Positions 55,915 to 64,000 of a DNA stretch of 64,000 bases are shown piece after piece (position 1 is the stretch's first letter; each line of letters starts with the position of its first letter). The DNA is from CAVTGO01 sp963734275 (GTDB lineage: Bacteria; Actinomycetota; UBA4738; HRBIN12): positions 1 to 64,000 of the forward strand of contig CAVTGO010000001.1 of assembly GCA_963734275.1 (NCBI GenBank), given 5' to 3'. The translations under genes and the position numbers were made by a program. Below the pieces are notes generated by a model that was given only the letters and a program-made list of their open reading frames with translations, was not told where the DNA came from and searched no databases.

Positions 55915-58568
55915 GCCGGGATCTGGATCGGCTCGGTCTCGTCCTGTCCGAACGAGCTCACGATCATCTGCTGCAGGAGCCGGTCGCCGGTCAGCCCGTC
56001 GGGGTAGAAGCCGTCGAGCGCCTTCAGGAAGTAGGGAGGCAGATGCCTCAGGTGCATCTGCACCTTGACGATCACGTCCTGTCCCCGGACCCCGCTGACG
56101 TCGAAGACGTACGCGAACTCCCTCTGCCGGTCGTCCTCGGGCGTCTGTGGGTTGTCGTACGGCTTGAGGGCGCCCATCGTCTGCTGGTCCGCCACGCGCG
56201 CCTGCAGCTTCACGATGTCCGGCTCGAGCGACTGGTACGGCACCTCGACGAACTGGCCCGTGTCGTCCGGGTCGCCGTCGGTCAGGATCTTCTGGAAGTT
56301 CGCGAGCCACGGATCGCAGTCCGTGAGCGCGGCCGCTGCCGCGATCGAGACGTTCTCGTTCTTCAGGAGCTTTCCGGCGGCCGCGAAGTCGGCTCGGAAG
56401 GTGTCGGCGACCTGCCTCGGATCGCACGTCAGCAAGTCCTCGGCGGCCTTGCCGGGCTGCGACCAGTCGCCGCCGCTCGGCGGCGCGCCGGAGGAGCAGC
56501 CGGGGGTCGGGATGCCGTTCTGGCGGTCGATCAACCCGGTCCCCGGGTTCACGGGCAACAGGCAGAGCTGCTCGCCGTCGACCGTCTCGGCCGAGACCTC
56601 GAGCCACCACTGGCGAGCGAAGGCGAACCCGGTCGGGAAGTCGTGCCCGAGGACGTTGGCCCGCACGGTGATCACTGCCCGCAGCGCGTTGCGGCTCACG
56701 TCGCGCTGAAGGACCTCCGGCGTGATCGTGACCGCGCTCGAGATCAGCAGGTCGCGGGCGGTCAGCACCTCGCCGAGCGCGTCCTCGCCGCCGATGCCGA
56801 GGCCGGCGTAGTGGCCGGGCGAGAGGTCGTAGTCCACGCCGACGAACGTATGCGCGTGCCTCGGCCGGTCCTGGATAGACAGCGGCCCGGGCGCATCGTC
56901 CACGGTCGGCTGGACCCCGAGGTCGGGCATGTGGCAGGTCTGGCAGGTCTCGTTCTGGAACTCCGTCGACTGCACGAAGTCCTCCCACTCGTCGAACGTG
57001 GTCTGCAGGACCAGGTCCTCGATCTTCGTGCTGCCGTCGACGTCGAGGTCGGCCACGCCGTCGCCGTCGTCGTCGATCTCCTCGAGCTCGTTCTCGTCGA
57101 GCACGCCGTCCTCGTCGAGATCGCTCGTCGCGGCCTCCTCCCCCTGGAGCCCGCTCGTCTCGCCGAGCTCGTCGACGACCGGCGAGAAGCCGTCGCCGTC
57201 GAGGTCCACCTTCACGTTGTGGCACGCCCCGCACAGCTGGTACGTGCCCTCGACGGGGTCCGAGAAGAACCCGACGTCCACCTGGTGCTCGGGGACCGGC
57301 AGCGGCGGGTCGCCGGGCATCGGCGGGTTGAACACCGTCCCGAAGGACCGCGTCCCCGCGCGGGCGACCGGGAAGAGGTCCCCGGCACCGCGGCCTTCGC
57401 CAGGGATCTCGCTGACCGTGTGGCAGGTCCAGCAGGTCACGCCCTCGGACAGGACCTCGGCGCCCCCGTCCTCGCCCGGGAGCGGGAACGTGTCGCTCGG
57501 TTCGAGGATCGTGCCGATCGGCGCGTGGCAGTTCGTGCAGATCTGGCCGATCGCCGGGTCCTCCTTGAGGGCGAGCGCGGTCTGGGCGACGGTCGTCGCG
57601 CTCGTCTGCGCCACCGAGTGCACCGCCGTCGACCACTCGCGGACGATCTCGCTGTGGCAGTCGGCGCACTGCGCCGACGACGGGAACTCGTCGGCCTCGT
57701 TCGCGAAGACCTTCTTCGTCACGCCGAGCACGTCGAAGATGTGGATCGCGACCACGACGCCGAGGATCACGGCGAGCGGGAGGTGGGCGACCTTCCAGCG
57801 CTGCAGCAGCTTGTGGTAGCGCTCCTGCTTCGGTTCGCGACCCCGGTACCGGTCGCGGCGCTCGGCGAGCGCCTTCAACTCGGCCCACGTCCCCTGCTCC
57901 TCGACCGAGAGGCTGGCGGCCTGGGCGTCGAGGTCGGCGATCGCCGCCACGCCCGCCAGCCGGAGCTCCACGAGCTGGCGCAACAGGTCCGAGGAGCCGG
58001 CGATCGCCTTCTCGATCTCCACCTCGATCTGCTCGAGGCGCGAGCGCGTGTCCTTCACCGACAGGTTCCCGACCTTGGCGGCCACGCGCTTCGGCACCGT
58101 CTGGTACACGATCCGCCACGCGATCCCCGAGAGCACCAGGATCAACAGCACGACCAATGCGATCTTGCCCGTCGAGATGCGAGCGTTCATCGGGTAGAGC
58201 CACCAGTGGACCAGGACCGCGAACGCCGCGAGTAGACCCATCCACACGTGTGCCTTCAGCCAGACCATCATGGTTCCGGGCAGGTGCTCCTGGAGCGCGC
58301 GGCGGCGCTTGCGCGCCGAGTAGAGCGCGACCAGCACCATGAGCACGACCGCGAACGAGCCGACGCTCGCGATCGCGAGGAACGCTTGGTCCGGGTCGCC
58401 ACCCGAGTCCTGCGCGCTCTCCAGCATCGAGAGGGCGAGCGTGACGACGGCCCCCCCGAGCAGCCCCGCGAGGATCATCCACGGCCACGGACGCTCGAAG
58501 AGCCTCTTGGGCCGAACCGGCCTCGCGCCGGCCTTGGCCCGTGGTCCTTTCGGCTTGGCGTCGCTCAC
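55911..58568 (-). CDS. Diheme-b / pentaheme-c membrane cytochrome with calcium-binding insert
   Basis: The 885-residue protein has five membrane helices (about 30-50, 63-83, 103-123, 134-154, 262-282). Four histidines spaced 14 apart in two helices (H107/H121 and H262/H276) are the classic ligand set for two b hemes. A cytoplasmic coiled coil (about 172-250) lies between helices 4 and 5. The C-terminal domain is outside and has five CxxCH sites: CADCH 301, CTNCH 344, CWTCH 379, CGACH 446 and CQTCH 542. An Asp-rich insert (DLDGDGFSPVVDE, DLDEDGVLDENELEE, DDDGDGVADLD) resembles calcium-binding repeats. The C-terminal GHDFPTGFAFARQWWLEV is shared with other multiheme cytochromes. The GTG start overlaps the iron-sulfur gene. 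It probably carries electrons across the membrane. Confidence 0.85.
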   Translation of the reverse strand: MSDAKPKGPRAKAGARPVRPKRLFERPWPWMILAGLLGGAVVTLALSMLESAQDSGGDPDQAFLAIASVGSFAVVLMVLVALYSARKRRRALQEHLPGTMMVWLKAHVWMGLLAAFAVLVHWWLYPMNARISTGKIALVVLLILVLSGIAWRIVYQTVPKRVAAKVGNLSVKDTRSRLEQIEVEIEKAIAGSSDLLRQLVELRLAGVAAIADLDAQAASLSVEEQGTWAELKALAERRDRYRGREPKQERYHKLLQRWKVAHLPLAVILGVVVAIHIFDVLGVTKKVFANEADEFPSSAQCADCHSEIVREWSTAVHSVAQTSATTVAQTALALKEDPAIGQICTNCHAPIGTILEPSDTFPLPGEDGGAEVLSEGVTCWTCHTVSEIPGEGRGAGDLFPVARAGTRSFGTVFNPPMPGDPPLPVPEHQVDVGFFSDPVEGTYQLCGACHNVKVDLDGDGFSPVVDELGETSGLQGEEAATSDLDEDGVLDENELEEIDDDGDGVADLDVDGSTKIEDLVLQTTFDEWEDFVQSTEFQNETCQTCHMPDLGVQPTVDDAPGPLSIQDRPRHAHTFVGVDYDLSPGHYAGLGIGGEDALGEVLTARDLLISSAVTITPEVLQRDVSRNALRAVITVRANVLGHDFPTGFAFARQWWLEVSAETVDGEQLCLLPVNPGTGLIDRQNGIPTPGCSSGAPPSGGDWSQPGKAAEDLLTCDPRQVADTFRADFAAAGKLLKNENVSIAAAAALTDCDPWLANFQKILTDGDPDDTGQFVEVPYQSLEPDIVKLQARVADQQTMGALKPYDNPQTPEDDRQREFAYVFDVSGVRGQDVIVKVQMHLRHLPPYFLKALDGFYPDGLTGDRLLQQMIVSSFGQDETEPIQIPA

Positions 58569-60352
58569 GCCTCGGCCTTCTTCATCTCCAGGCCGATCAG
58601 AACGTCACCGCGACCGAAGACCTCGACGGGGTCAACGCGCATCGCCGCGCCGACGGGGCAGGCGTGCACGCACGCGTAGTAGTCGTAGCCGGCGCACAGG
58701 TCGCACTTCACCGCGATCTTCTGCGTGAAGCGCTCGGAGGCATCGGGGCTCTCGGGCTCCTCCTGCGACTTGCCTCGCGACAGGAGTTTGGAGAACAGGC
58801 CTTCCTTCTGCAGTTCAAGCTCGTGCATCTGGATGTTGTCGTAGGGGCACCGCTCGGCGCAGGCGCCGCAGCCGATGCAATTGTCCGGGACGATGCGGAT
58901 CTCGCCGTCGGGCTCGCGGACGATGCCGTTCACCGAGCAGAGCAAGCAGACGGGGTCCTCGCAGTGGCGGCACGCCGAGGGGAAGAGCAGGGGCCCGAGC
59001 TGCAGCCCGGCGCGCTCCAGTCGTGAGTAGCCGTGGCGTCGCCCGCACGCGTCCACGCAGTTGTCGCAGTCGATGCAGATCGACGTGTCGATCAGCAGGA
59101 CCTCGTGGCCCTGCATCACGCCGCGGTCCAGCAGGCCCTCGAGGGACATCATCTGCGACGTGGCGCGGTCCTTGGGCGCCGGCCGCTGCGCGGCGCCGCC
59201 CATCGCGAGCACGACCTCCTCGGCCTGCGTCGCCTGCCCGATCAGCGTCTGGCGGAGCTCGGGGGCACGCTCCAGGAGCGCGGTCACGGCCGCCCCCGGG
59301 ATCGTGACGATCTCGGCACGGGTGTTCGCCGACACCGAGGCGGACTGGAGCTGGTTGAAGAGCAACGCGACGCCTCCGAACACGTCGCCCTCCCGGTAGT
59401 ACTGGAGGACCCGCTCGTCCGCGCCGAACGTCCGGGCGACCCGCAGGAACCCGGTCCGGACCAGGTGCAGGTCGCCGGGCTGGTCGCCCTCGCGGAACAC
59501 GACCTGCCCCGGGGTGAGCACCCGGAACTCCGCCTTCGACAGCAGGTCCTCGACGGCCGCCTCGGGGAGCGAGGCCAGCAGCGGGGAGCTCCTCGCGTGC
59601 GTCCAGATCGCCTTGCGCCGGTACAACTCGTCCATCGTCCGCTTGAACGACGCGGCTTCGCGCATCAGGCGGAACACGGTCGTCTTCGGGAACTCGACGA
59701 CGGTGGCGGGCACCACAGCCGTGATCGTGTAGGACTCCTCCTGGTTACCCATCACGGCCATCTCGCCGTGGAACGATCCGGGCCCGAGGAGCAGGATCCG
59801 CGTGCGCTCCACGTCCGTGGACGACGCGGTCTGCTCGACGCTGCCGTCCACGATCACGAACAGCCGCTCGTGGAACTCGCCCTCGCGCGCGAGGACCTCG
59901 CCCGCGTCGAGCCGTCGGAGCGTCGCCGACTGCAGCATCCGCCGGATCGACGCGGGGTCCACACCCTCGAACAGCGGGAGCGAGGCGAGATGCTGCGCGA
60001 GTGCGTCGGTGGTCCATCCCGAGCCGGCGATGTCGGGGCCGACCTGCAGCGGCATCTCCCGGCCGGGCTCGACCTCCTCGACCTTCAGCTTGTTGTACAG
60101 GACGATGTCGGCTCGGTGCAGATCGGCCGGGCAGACGGGCACGCATTGCTGGCATTGCGTGCACGCCTGCACGAACCCGATCACGTTCGCCGAGACGATC
60201 TGCTCCTCCAGGACCGCGTGGTTCAGCTCCGCGATCGTGACGCGTCGGGCCTCGGGGAGCGGGCATGCGAGCAGGCAGTCGTTGCAGCCGATGCACGCCA
60301 TGATCTCCCGCTCCACCTCGTTGCGCAGGGCCTCGACGAAGTCCACGGCCAT
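58565..60352 (-). CDS. Iron-sulfur protein with two cNMP-binding-like domains
   Basis: The 595-residue soluble protein has two N-terminal 4Fe-4S motifs (CIGCNDCLLACP 20-31, CTQCQQCVPVCP 64-75), two CAP/cNMP-binding-like domains (about 122-240 and 256-375), and a C-terminal HybA/DmsB-like unit. The last has cysteine groups CIDCDNCVDAC (426), CRHCEDPVCLLC (461), CIGCGACAERCP (492) and CDLCAGYDYYACVHACP (551). The first cNMP domain keeps Gly-Glu in FHGEMAV, but the phosphate-binding Arg is Glu (NQEESYT); the second has FGGVALL and Gln at that place, so classical cAMP binding is doubtful. There is no signal or Tat motif, so it is cytoplasmic. It overlaps both neighbours and likely links the flavoprotein to the cytochrome. 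Confidence 0.85.
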   Translation of the reverse strand: MAVDFVEALRNEVEREIMACIGCNDCLLACPLPEARRVTIAELNHAVLEEQIVSANVIGFVQACTQCQQCVPVCPADLHRADIVLYNKLKVEEVEPGREMPLQVGPDIAGSGWTTDALAQHLASLPLFEGVDPASIRRMLQSATLRRLDAGEVLAREGEFHERLFVIVDGSVEQTASSTDVERTRILLLGPGSFHGEMAVMGNQEESYTITAVVPATVVEFPKTTVFRLMREAASFKRTMDELYRRKAIWTHARSSPLLASLPEAAVEDLLSKAEFRVLTPGQVVFREGDQPGDLHLVRTGFLRVARTFGADERVLQYYREGDVFGGVALLFNQLQSASVSANTRAEIVTIPGAAVTALLERAPELRQTLIGQATQAEEVVLAMGGAAQRPAPKDRATSQMMSLEGLLDRGVMQGHEVLLIDTSICIDCDNCVDACGRRHGYSRLERAGLQLGPLLFPSACRHCEDPVCLLCSVNGIVREPDGEIRIVPDNCIGCGACAERCPYDNIQMHELELQKEGLFSKLLSRGKSQEEPESPDASERFTQKIAVKCDLCAGYDYYACVHACPVGAAMRVDPVEVFGRGDVLIGLEMKKAEA

Positions 60353-63012
60353 CAGCCGACCTCCTCGAACCGCAGCACGATGTCGCCGAGCTGGAGGACG
60401 GACCCGGGGTCGAGGGATACCTCGTTGTTGGCCTCGAGGAGACGGCCGTTCACCCTCGTCCCGTTCGTGCTGCCGAGATCCACGATCGCCCACCCGGAGC
60501 CCCGCGGCCTGAGCCGGCAGTGCCGCCAGCTGACCGTGGACTCCGACAGCGCGATCTCGGCCTCGGGGTCGCGGCCGAGGACCACGGCGGGCGGGGTGAG
60601 CTTGAACGCGTTCCCGACCTGCGGTCCCGCCTCGACCACCACTCGGAACTTCGCGGGCCCCGCGGGAGGCACGCTCGGCGCGGGAGGCACGGCGCTCGGT
60701 GCCGGGGGCGTGCTCGGTGCGGGAGGTGCGGGGCTCGGTGGAGCGGCCGGCGGCGTGGGCGCGATCGCCTCGGGAGCGGCATCCGAGATCGGGGCCACGG
60801 GCGCGGCCGGCGGGCGGCCCTGCGCCGCTCGGAACGTCAGGTCGGTCTCGCCGATGTGGATCACGTCGCCATCCTCGAGCGGGTGCGGAACCGAGACCAT
60901 CGCCCGGTTCACGTACGTGCCGTTCCGACTGCCGAGATCGCGCACGTAGAGCCGGCCCTCGTGCTCGGCGAGCTGCGCGTGGGTGGACGAGACCGCGGGG
61001 TCCTGCAGCGAGACGTCGGCGCCGGGATCACGCCCGATTGAGATCATCGGACCGAGGAGCTCGAACCGGCGCCCCCCGCCGTCGAGCGCCCCGAGGACGG
61101 TCGAGGCGGAGGTCGGGGCCGGCTCGTCGAGCGCGTCGGGCCGCATGAAGAGCCCGGAGACGGCGGGTCCGACCGGCGCCGGCGGGATGGCGGGCGTCAC
61201 CTCGGCCGGGGTCGCCGCGGGCGGCCCGGACGGGATGGGTGTCGGCTGCCCGAACACGATCCGCGCCTCGCCGACGCGCACCACGTCCCCGTCCTCGAGG
61301 AGGGTCGGCTCCGTGATCCTGCGGTCGCCCACGAACGTGCCGTTGCGGCTCCCGAGGTCGGCGAGCCGGTACGCGCCATCCATGCGTCGCAACTCGGCAT
61401 GGCTGCCCGAAACGAGCGGGTCGGCGATCACGAGGTCGTTCTGCGGCCCGCGTCCGATCCTCGCGACCTCGCCCAGCTCGACCGTCTGCCCGCCCTCGAC
61501 CGACAGCGTCGCGCTCGGGCCGGGTCCGCCCGAAGGCGGCGCGGGCGGCTCGAGGACGGCGACGGGCGCCTGCACGGCGTCGGGCGCGCCGGGGAACAGC
61601 GAGGACGAGGCCATCGCCGAGGCGGCCGGGCGGGCGATCGCGCGGCTGAGCGGCGAGGGGATGTCCGGCGCCTTGAAGAGCCGCGAGAAGGTCGGCACCG
61701 CGCCACCCATCGCGAGGCTCCTCGTCGCCTGGAAGTCCTCGCCGCGCTGGGCGGCCATCCACGCCGGCAGATCGAAGGAGGGATCGAGCAACTGGTCGGC
61801 GACCTCGGAGACGTCCGTGCCGTCCTCGATCAGCTTCTTGAGCCGCAGCCCGTGGCGGCGGACGCGCTCGGAGCGGTGGCCGAGCAGGATCGCGCCGACG
61901 AGCTTGCCGTCGTTGATCACGAGCTTGCGGTACGCGATCGTGCCCTTGCCGCGCGGGAGGTCGGCGACGACGCGGTCGCCCTCGCCTTCGATCGTCCGTC
62001 CGAGCCCCGCGAAGTCCAGGTCGTACAGGCGCGTCGCGTTGTACATCACGCCGACGCGGTAGACGGTCTCGCTGCCGCCCATGTTGGAGCCGGCCACGCG
62101 CCCCTGCAGTCGGGCGGGCTCCCACAGGCCGAGGCCCCGGTGCTTGCCGATCAGCGGGTCGTAGACCTCCGCGATGTCGCCCGCCGCGTAGACGGTCGGG
62201 ACGTTCGTCCGTAGGTGCTCGTCGACGGGGATCCCCTTGGTCACCGTCACGCCCGAGTCCTGGAGGAAGGCCGTGTTCATCCGGATCCCGATCGCGGCGC
62301 AGACGAGCTGGCAGTCCACCTTCTGCCCCGAGTGCTTGAGCTGGACGGCCGCCACATGGCCCTTCTTGTCGCCCAGGACCTCGCCGACCTCCTCGTCCAT
62401 CCGCAGGTCGCAGCCGAACGCCCGCAGCCGCGACGCCACGAGGTCCGAGCCGGTCTTGTCGAGGACGCCGGCCATGAAGTCGCGCCCGCGCAGGACGTAG
62501 GTGACGTCCGCGCCTCGGGCCCGGAGCCCCTGCGCCCACTCGAGCGCGAGCGGACCACCACCGATCACGACGGCGCGCCTCACGCGGCCCGAGCGAAGGT
62601 CTTCCATGAAGCTGCGCGCGTCCTGCATCGTCCGCATCGTCATGACGCCCTGGAGCTCCGAGCCGGTGAACGGGGGCGGGTTCGGGCTCGAGCCGGCGGC
62701 GATGCACAGCCGATCGAACGCCACCGGAGGGCCGCCGCTCGCCAGGGCGAGGCGGCCGTTCGCGGCGTCGACCGCCGCGACCCGCGCCAGGACGCGTTGG
62801 ATCTTGTTGCGAGCGTAGAAATCGGGCGGGACGGCGAACAGCTGGTCATCGCGCAGCTCGCCGATCAGGTAATTGGTGAGCGCCGCCCGGTAGTACGCGG
62901 CATTCGGATCGTCCGAGTAGACGGAGATACGGCCGTTCGGGTCTCGCCGCCGGATGTACTGTGCCGCAGTCGTGCCCGCCGCTCCGTCGCCGATCACGAC
63001 GTACTCGGTCAC
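60352..63012 (-). CDS. NAD(P)/FAD oxidoreductase fused to three FHA domains
   Basis: The 886-residue protein has an N-terminal pyridine-nucleotide disulfide oxidoreductase fold (1-420): FAD motif YVVIGDGAAGTTAAQYI, NAD(P) motif AVVIGGGPLALEWAQGL and second FAD motif VPTVYAAGDIAEVYDP. It lacks the CxxC of thioredoxin reductases and is nearest to nitrite- or rubredoxin-reductase flavoproteins. Three FHA domains follow (about 502-590, 647-730, 787-884) with conserved IGRGPQNDLVIADP/SGSHAEL/SRNGTF, IGRDPGADVSLQDP/SSTHAQL/SRNGTY and LGRDPEAEIALSES/SWRHCRL/STNGTR, joined by Pro/Ala linkers. FHA domains bind phosphothreonine, so a Ser/Thr kinase may recruit or switch the enzyme. It is coupled to the iron-sulfur gene by TGATG. 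Confidence 0.9.
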   Translation of the reverse strand: MTEYVVIGDGAAGTTAAQYIRRRDPNGRISVYSDDPNAAYYRAALTNYLIGELRDDQLFAVPPDFYARNKIQRVLARVAAVDAANGRLALASGGPPVAFDRLCIAAGSSPNPPPFTGSELQGVMTMRTMQDARSFMEDLRSGRVRRAVVIGGGPLALEWAQGLRARGADVTYVLRGRDFMAGVLDKTGSDLVASRLRAFGCDLRMDEEVGEVLGDKKGHVAAVQLKHSGQKVDCQLVCAAIGIRMNTAFLQDSGVTVTKGIPVDEHLRTNVPTVYAAGDIAEVYDPLIGKHRGLGLWEPARLQGRVAGSNMGGSETVYRVGVMYNATRLYDLDFAGLGRTIEGEGDRVVADLPRGKGTIAYRKLVINDGKLVGAILLGHRSERVRRHGLRLKKLIEDGTDVSEVADQLLDPSFDLPAWMAAQRGEDFQATRSLAMGGAVPTFSRLFKAPDIPSPLSRAIARPAASAMASSSLFPGAPDAVQAPVAVLEPPAPPSGGPGPSATLSVEGGQTVELGEVARIGRGPQNDLVIADPLVSGSHAELRRMDGAYRLADLGSRNGTFVGDRRITEPTLLEDGDVVRVGEARIVFGQPTPIPSGPPAATPAEVTPAIPPAPVGPAVSGLFMRPDALDEPAPTSASTVLGALDGGGRRFELLGPMISIGRDPGADVSLQDPAVSSTHAQLAEHEGRLYVRDLGSRNGTYVNRAMVSVPHPLEDGDVIHIGETDLTFRAAQGRPPAAPVAPISDAAPEAIAPTPPAAPPSPAPPAPSTPPAPSAVPPAPSVPPAGPAKFRVVVEAGPQVGNAFKLTPPAVVLGRDPEAEIALSESTVSWRHCRLRPRGSGWAIVDLGSTNGTRVNGRLLEANNEVSLDPGSVLQLGDIVLRFEEVG

Positions 63013-63069
63013 ACGAACAGCTCCCTCAGCCGGCGGACCCCGGGAGTTTCCCCCAGGGTGCCCGGCGAA

Positions 63070-63983
63070 TCAAGTCGAGCCCTGGTCCCCCCGACCGGCG
63101 AGGGCGGCCTCGGCCTGCAGGATCAACCCCTCGACGTTGCCTCGCGCGGACCCGAACGGCGCGGCGTCGAGGTACCCCTCGAACGCTACGATCGCCTCCC
63201 GCGGCCGGTCGAGGCCCTCCAGCAGGATCACGCCCCTGATCAGCAGCGCCTCGGGATAGGCCGGGTCCGTCGCCAGCGCCCGGTCGACCGACGCGAGGGC
63301 CTCCTCGATCCGACCGCCGCCGTACAGGATCAGACCGACGTGGGCGTGGGCCTCGGCGTCGTCGGGATCGAGCTCCAGGGCCACGGCGTATTCCTCGAGC
63401 GCCTCGTCGGCCCGGCCGAGGTCCAGGTAGCGATGCGCGAGATCCAGCCGCGCCGCCACGTCGTCCGGGTGCTCGCGCACGCGCTGCTCGAAGAACGCGA
63501 GCGGATCCTCCGCCGAGGCGGTCGGACCGGAGGGTCTCGCGGCCACCGAGCTCGAGTCCCGCACGAGCGCCGCGACGATCATCGCGAGCACCGTCCCGCC
63601 GACCAGGACGCCGACCGCCCACGCGGGGACCTTCCGAGGTCCGAGCGCGGGCCGCGGTCCGTCCGCGGCCTCCTCGGCCGGCGCGAGCGACCCGGCTCGC
63701 GCCGTCGGGCGCTCTCGCCGTTCGATCGCTCCGGCGAGCTTGGTCATCCGGCCATCGGTCTCCTCGCGGAGGCGAACGTACGCGGGCTCGTCGAGCGCAC
63801 CCGACTCGTGCGCCTCCTCGAGGTCCGCCAGCGAGCGCTCGAGCGCCAGCCGGCTGGTCCTCGAGCGGGTCGCCGACGGCTTCCGTCGATACGGGCTCGC
63901 GGACGAGGAACCCGGCCGCGACGCCCGCGGCGGCGATCAGCACGAGCGACGGCGACGGCGAGCGCGATGGCCAGCGGGCTCAC
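63070..63983 (-). CDS. CcmI/CcmH-like TPR protein, two frameshifts
   Basis: The start is the GTG at 63983 with an AGGAGGA ribosome-binding site. It begins SPLAIALAVAVA followed by a helix ending GVAAGFLVREPVSTEAVGD. A CcmH-type segment follows (ALERSLADLEEAHESGALDE, then YVRLREETDGRM), a second membrane helix (VPAWAVGVLVGGTVLAMIVA) and TPR repeats (DDVAARLDLAHRYLDLGRAD, EALEEYAVALELDPDDAEA). This matches CcmI/CycH-type assembly factors that present apocytochrome c. Two surplus bases near 63940 and 63847 break the N-terminus. It lies 57 bases before the redox operon, on the same strand. Confidence 0.8.
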
Positions 63984-64000
63984 GCAGGCTCCTCCTGTGG

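Noticed and set aside
56043..58235. 730-codon open frame on the plus strand opposite the multiheme cytochrome
   Set aside because: The opposite strand encodes the conserved cytochrome with its CxxCH and His motifs; this frame is Arg/Asp/Val-rich noise.

Overview
The window is very GC-rich and bacterial. Its gene order points to an actinobacterium: tig-clpP-clpX, then valS-folC-ndk, then mreB-mreC-mreD-mrdA-rodA, then an RNase E/G gene-rplU-rpmA-obgE, then nadD-LytR_C-rsfS. This is the backbone known from Streptomyces and its relatives, here interrupted by a fatty-acid synthesis operon and by accessory genes. A multiheme cytochrome, System I (Ccm) cytochrome c maturation genes and many lineage-specific signalling proteins suggest a deep-branching, probably uncultured actinobacterial lineage. 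This placement is inferred from gene order and protein motifs, not from a tree.

Layout. 1-4 kb: a PAS-domain protein cut by the window edge, a saccharopine-dehydrogenase-like oxidoreductase, and an ECF sigma factor with a membrane partner. 4.2-8.8 kb: tRNA-Ala, rsfS, a LytR_C protein, nadD, obgE, a PH-like protein, rpmA and rplU. 8.8-18.1 kb: the RNase E/G gene, a receiver-histidine kinase fusion, and the rod-shape operon (mreBCD, mrdA, rodA). 18.2-22.6 kb: fabD-fabH-fabG-acpP-fabF. 22.6-36.1 kb: a zinc-ribbon membrane protein, a serine hydrolase, ndk, folC, valS, a zinc-ribbon/adenylate cyclase/AAA/TPR protein, clpX, clpP and tig. 36.2-41.5 kb: small-molecule enzymes, a TetR regulator, a small HExxH protein and a transglutaminase-like lipoprotein. 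42-49.5 kb: beta-propeller proteins with two more ECF sigma factors, a histidine kinase, tRNA-Pro and tRNA-like fragments. 49.5-53.7 kb: a Ser/Thr kinase operon with an extraordinary Gly/Pro-repeat membrane protein, and a decayed glycogen-debranching gene. 53.7-64 kb: ccmABCD, convergent with an operon encoding a CcmI-like TPR protein, an FAD oxidoreductase fused to three FHA domains, an iron-sulfur protein with two cNMP-binding-like domains, and a diheme-b/pentaheme-c membrane cytochrome.

The last operon is the best candidate for an undescribed system. It looks like an electron-transfer chain (NAD(P)H to FAD to Fe-S to heme b to heme c across the membrane) whose soluble subunits carry signal-recognition domains, next to a Ser/Thr kinase and to Ccm genes that would mature the cytochrome. 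A second recurrent theme is three ECF sigma factor genes, each overlapping a downstream gene for a single-pass membrane protein with a basic juxtamembrane segment and no zinc anti-sigma motif.

Reading frames are broken by single-base indels in nearly every gene of the first 8.1 kb, and once or twice in fabD, folC and the CcmI-like gene. Because essential genes such as obgE, rsfS and fabD are hit, most of these are probably consensus errors; such genes are given as one CDS over their full span.
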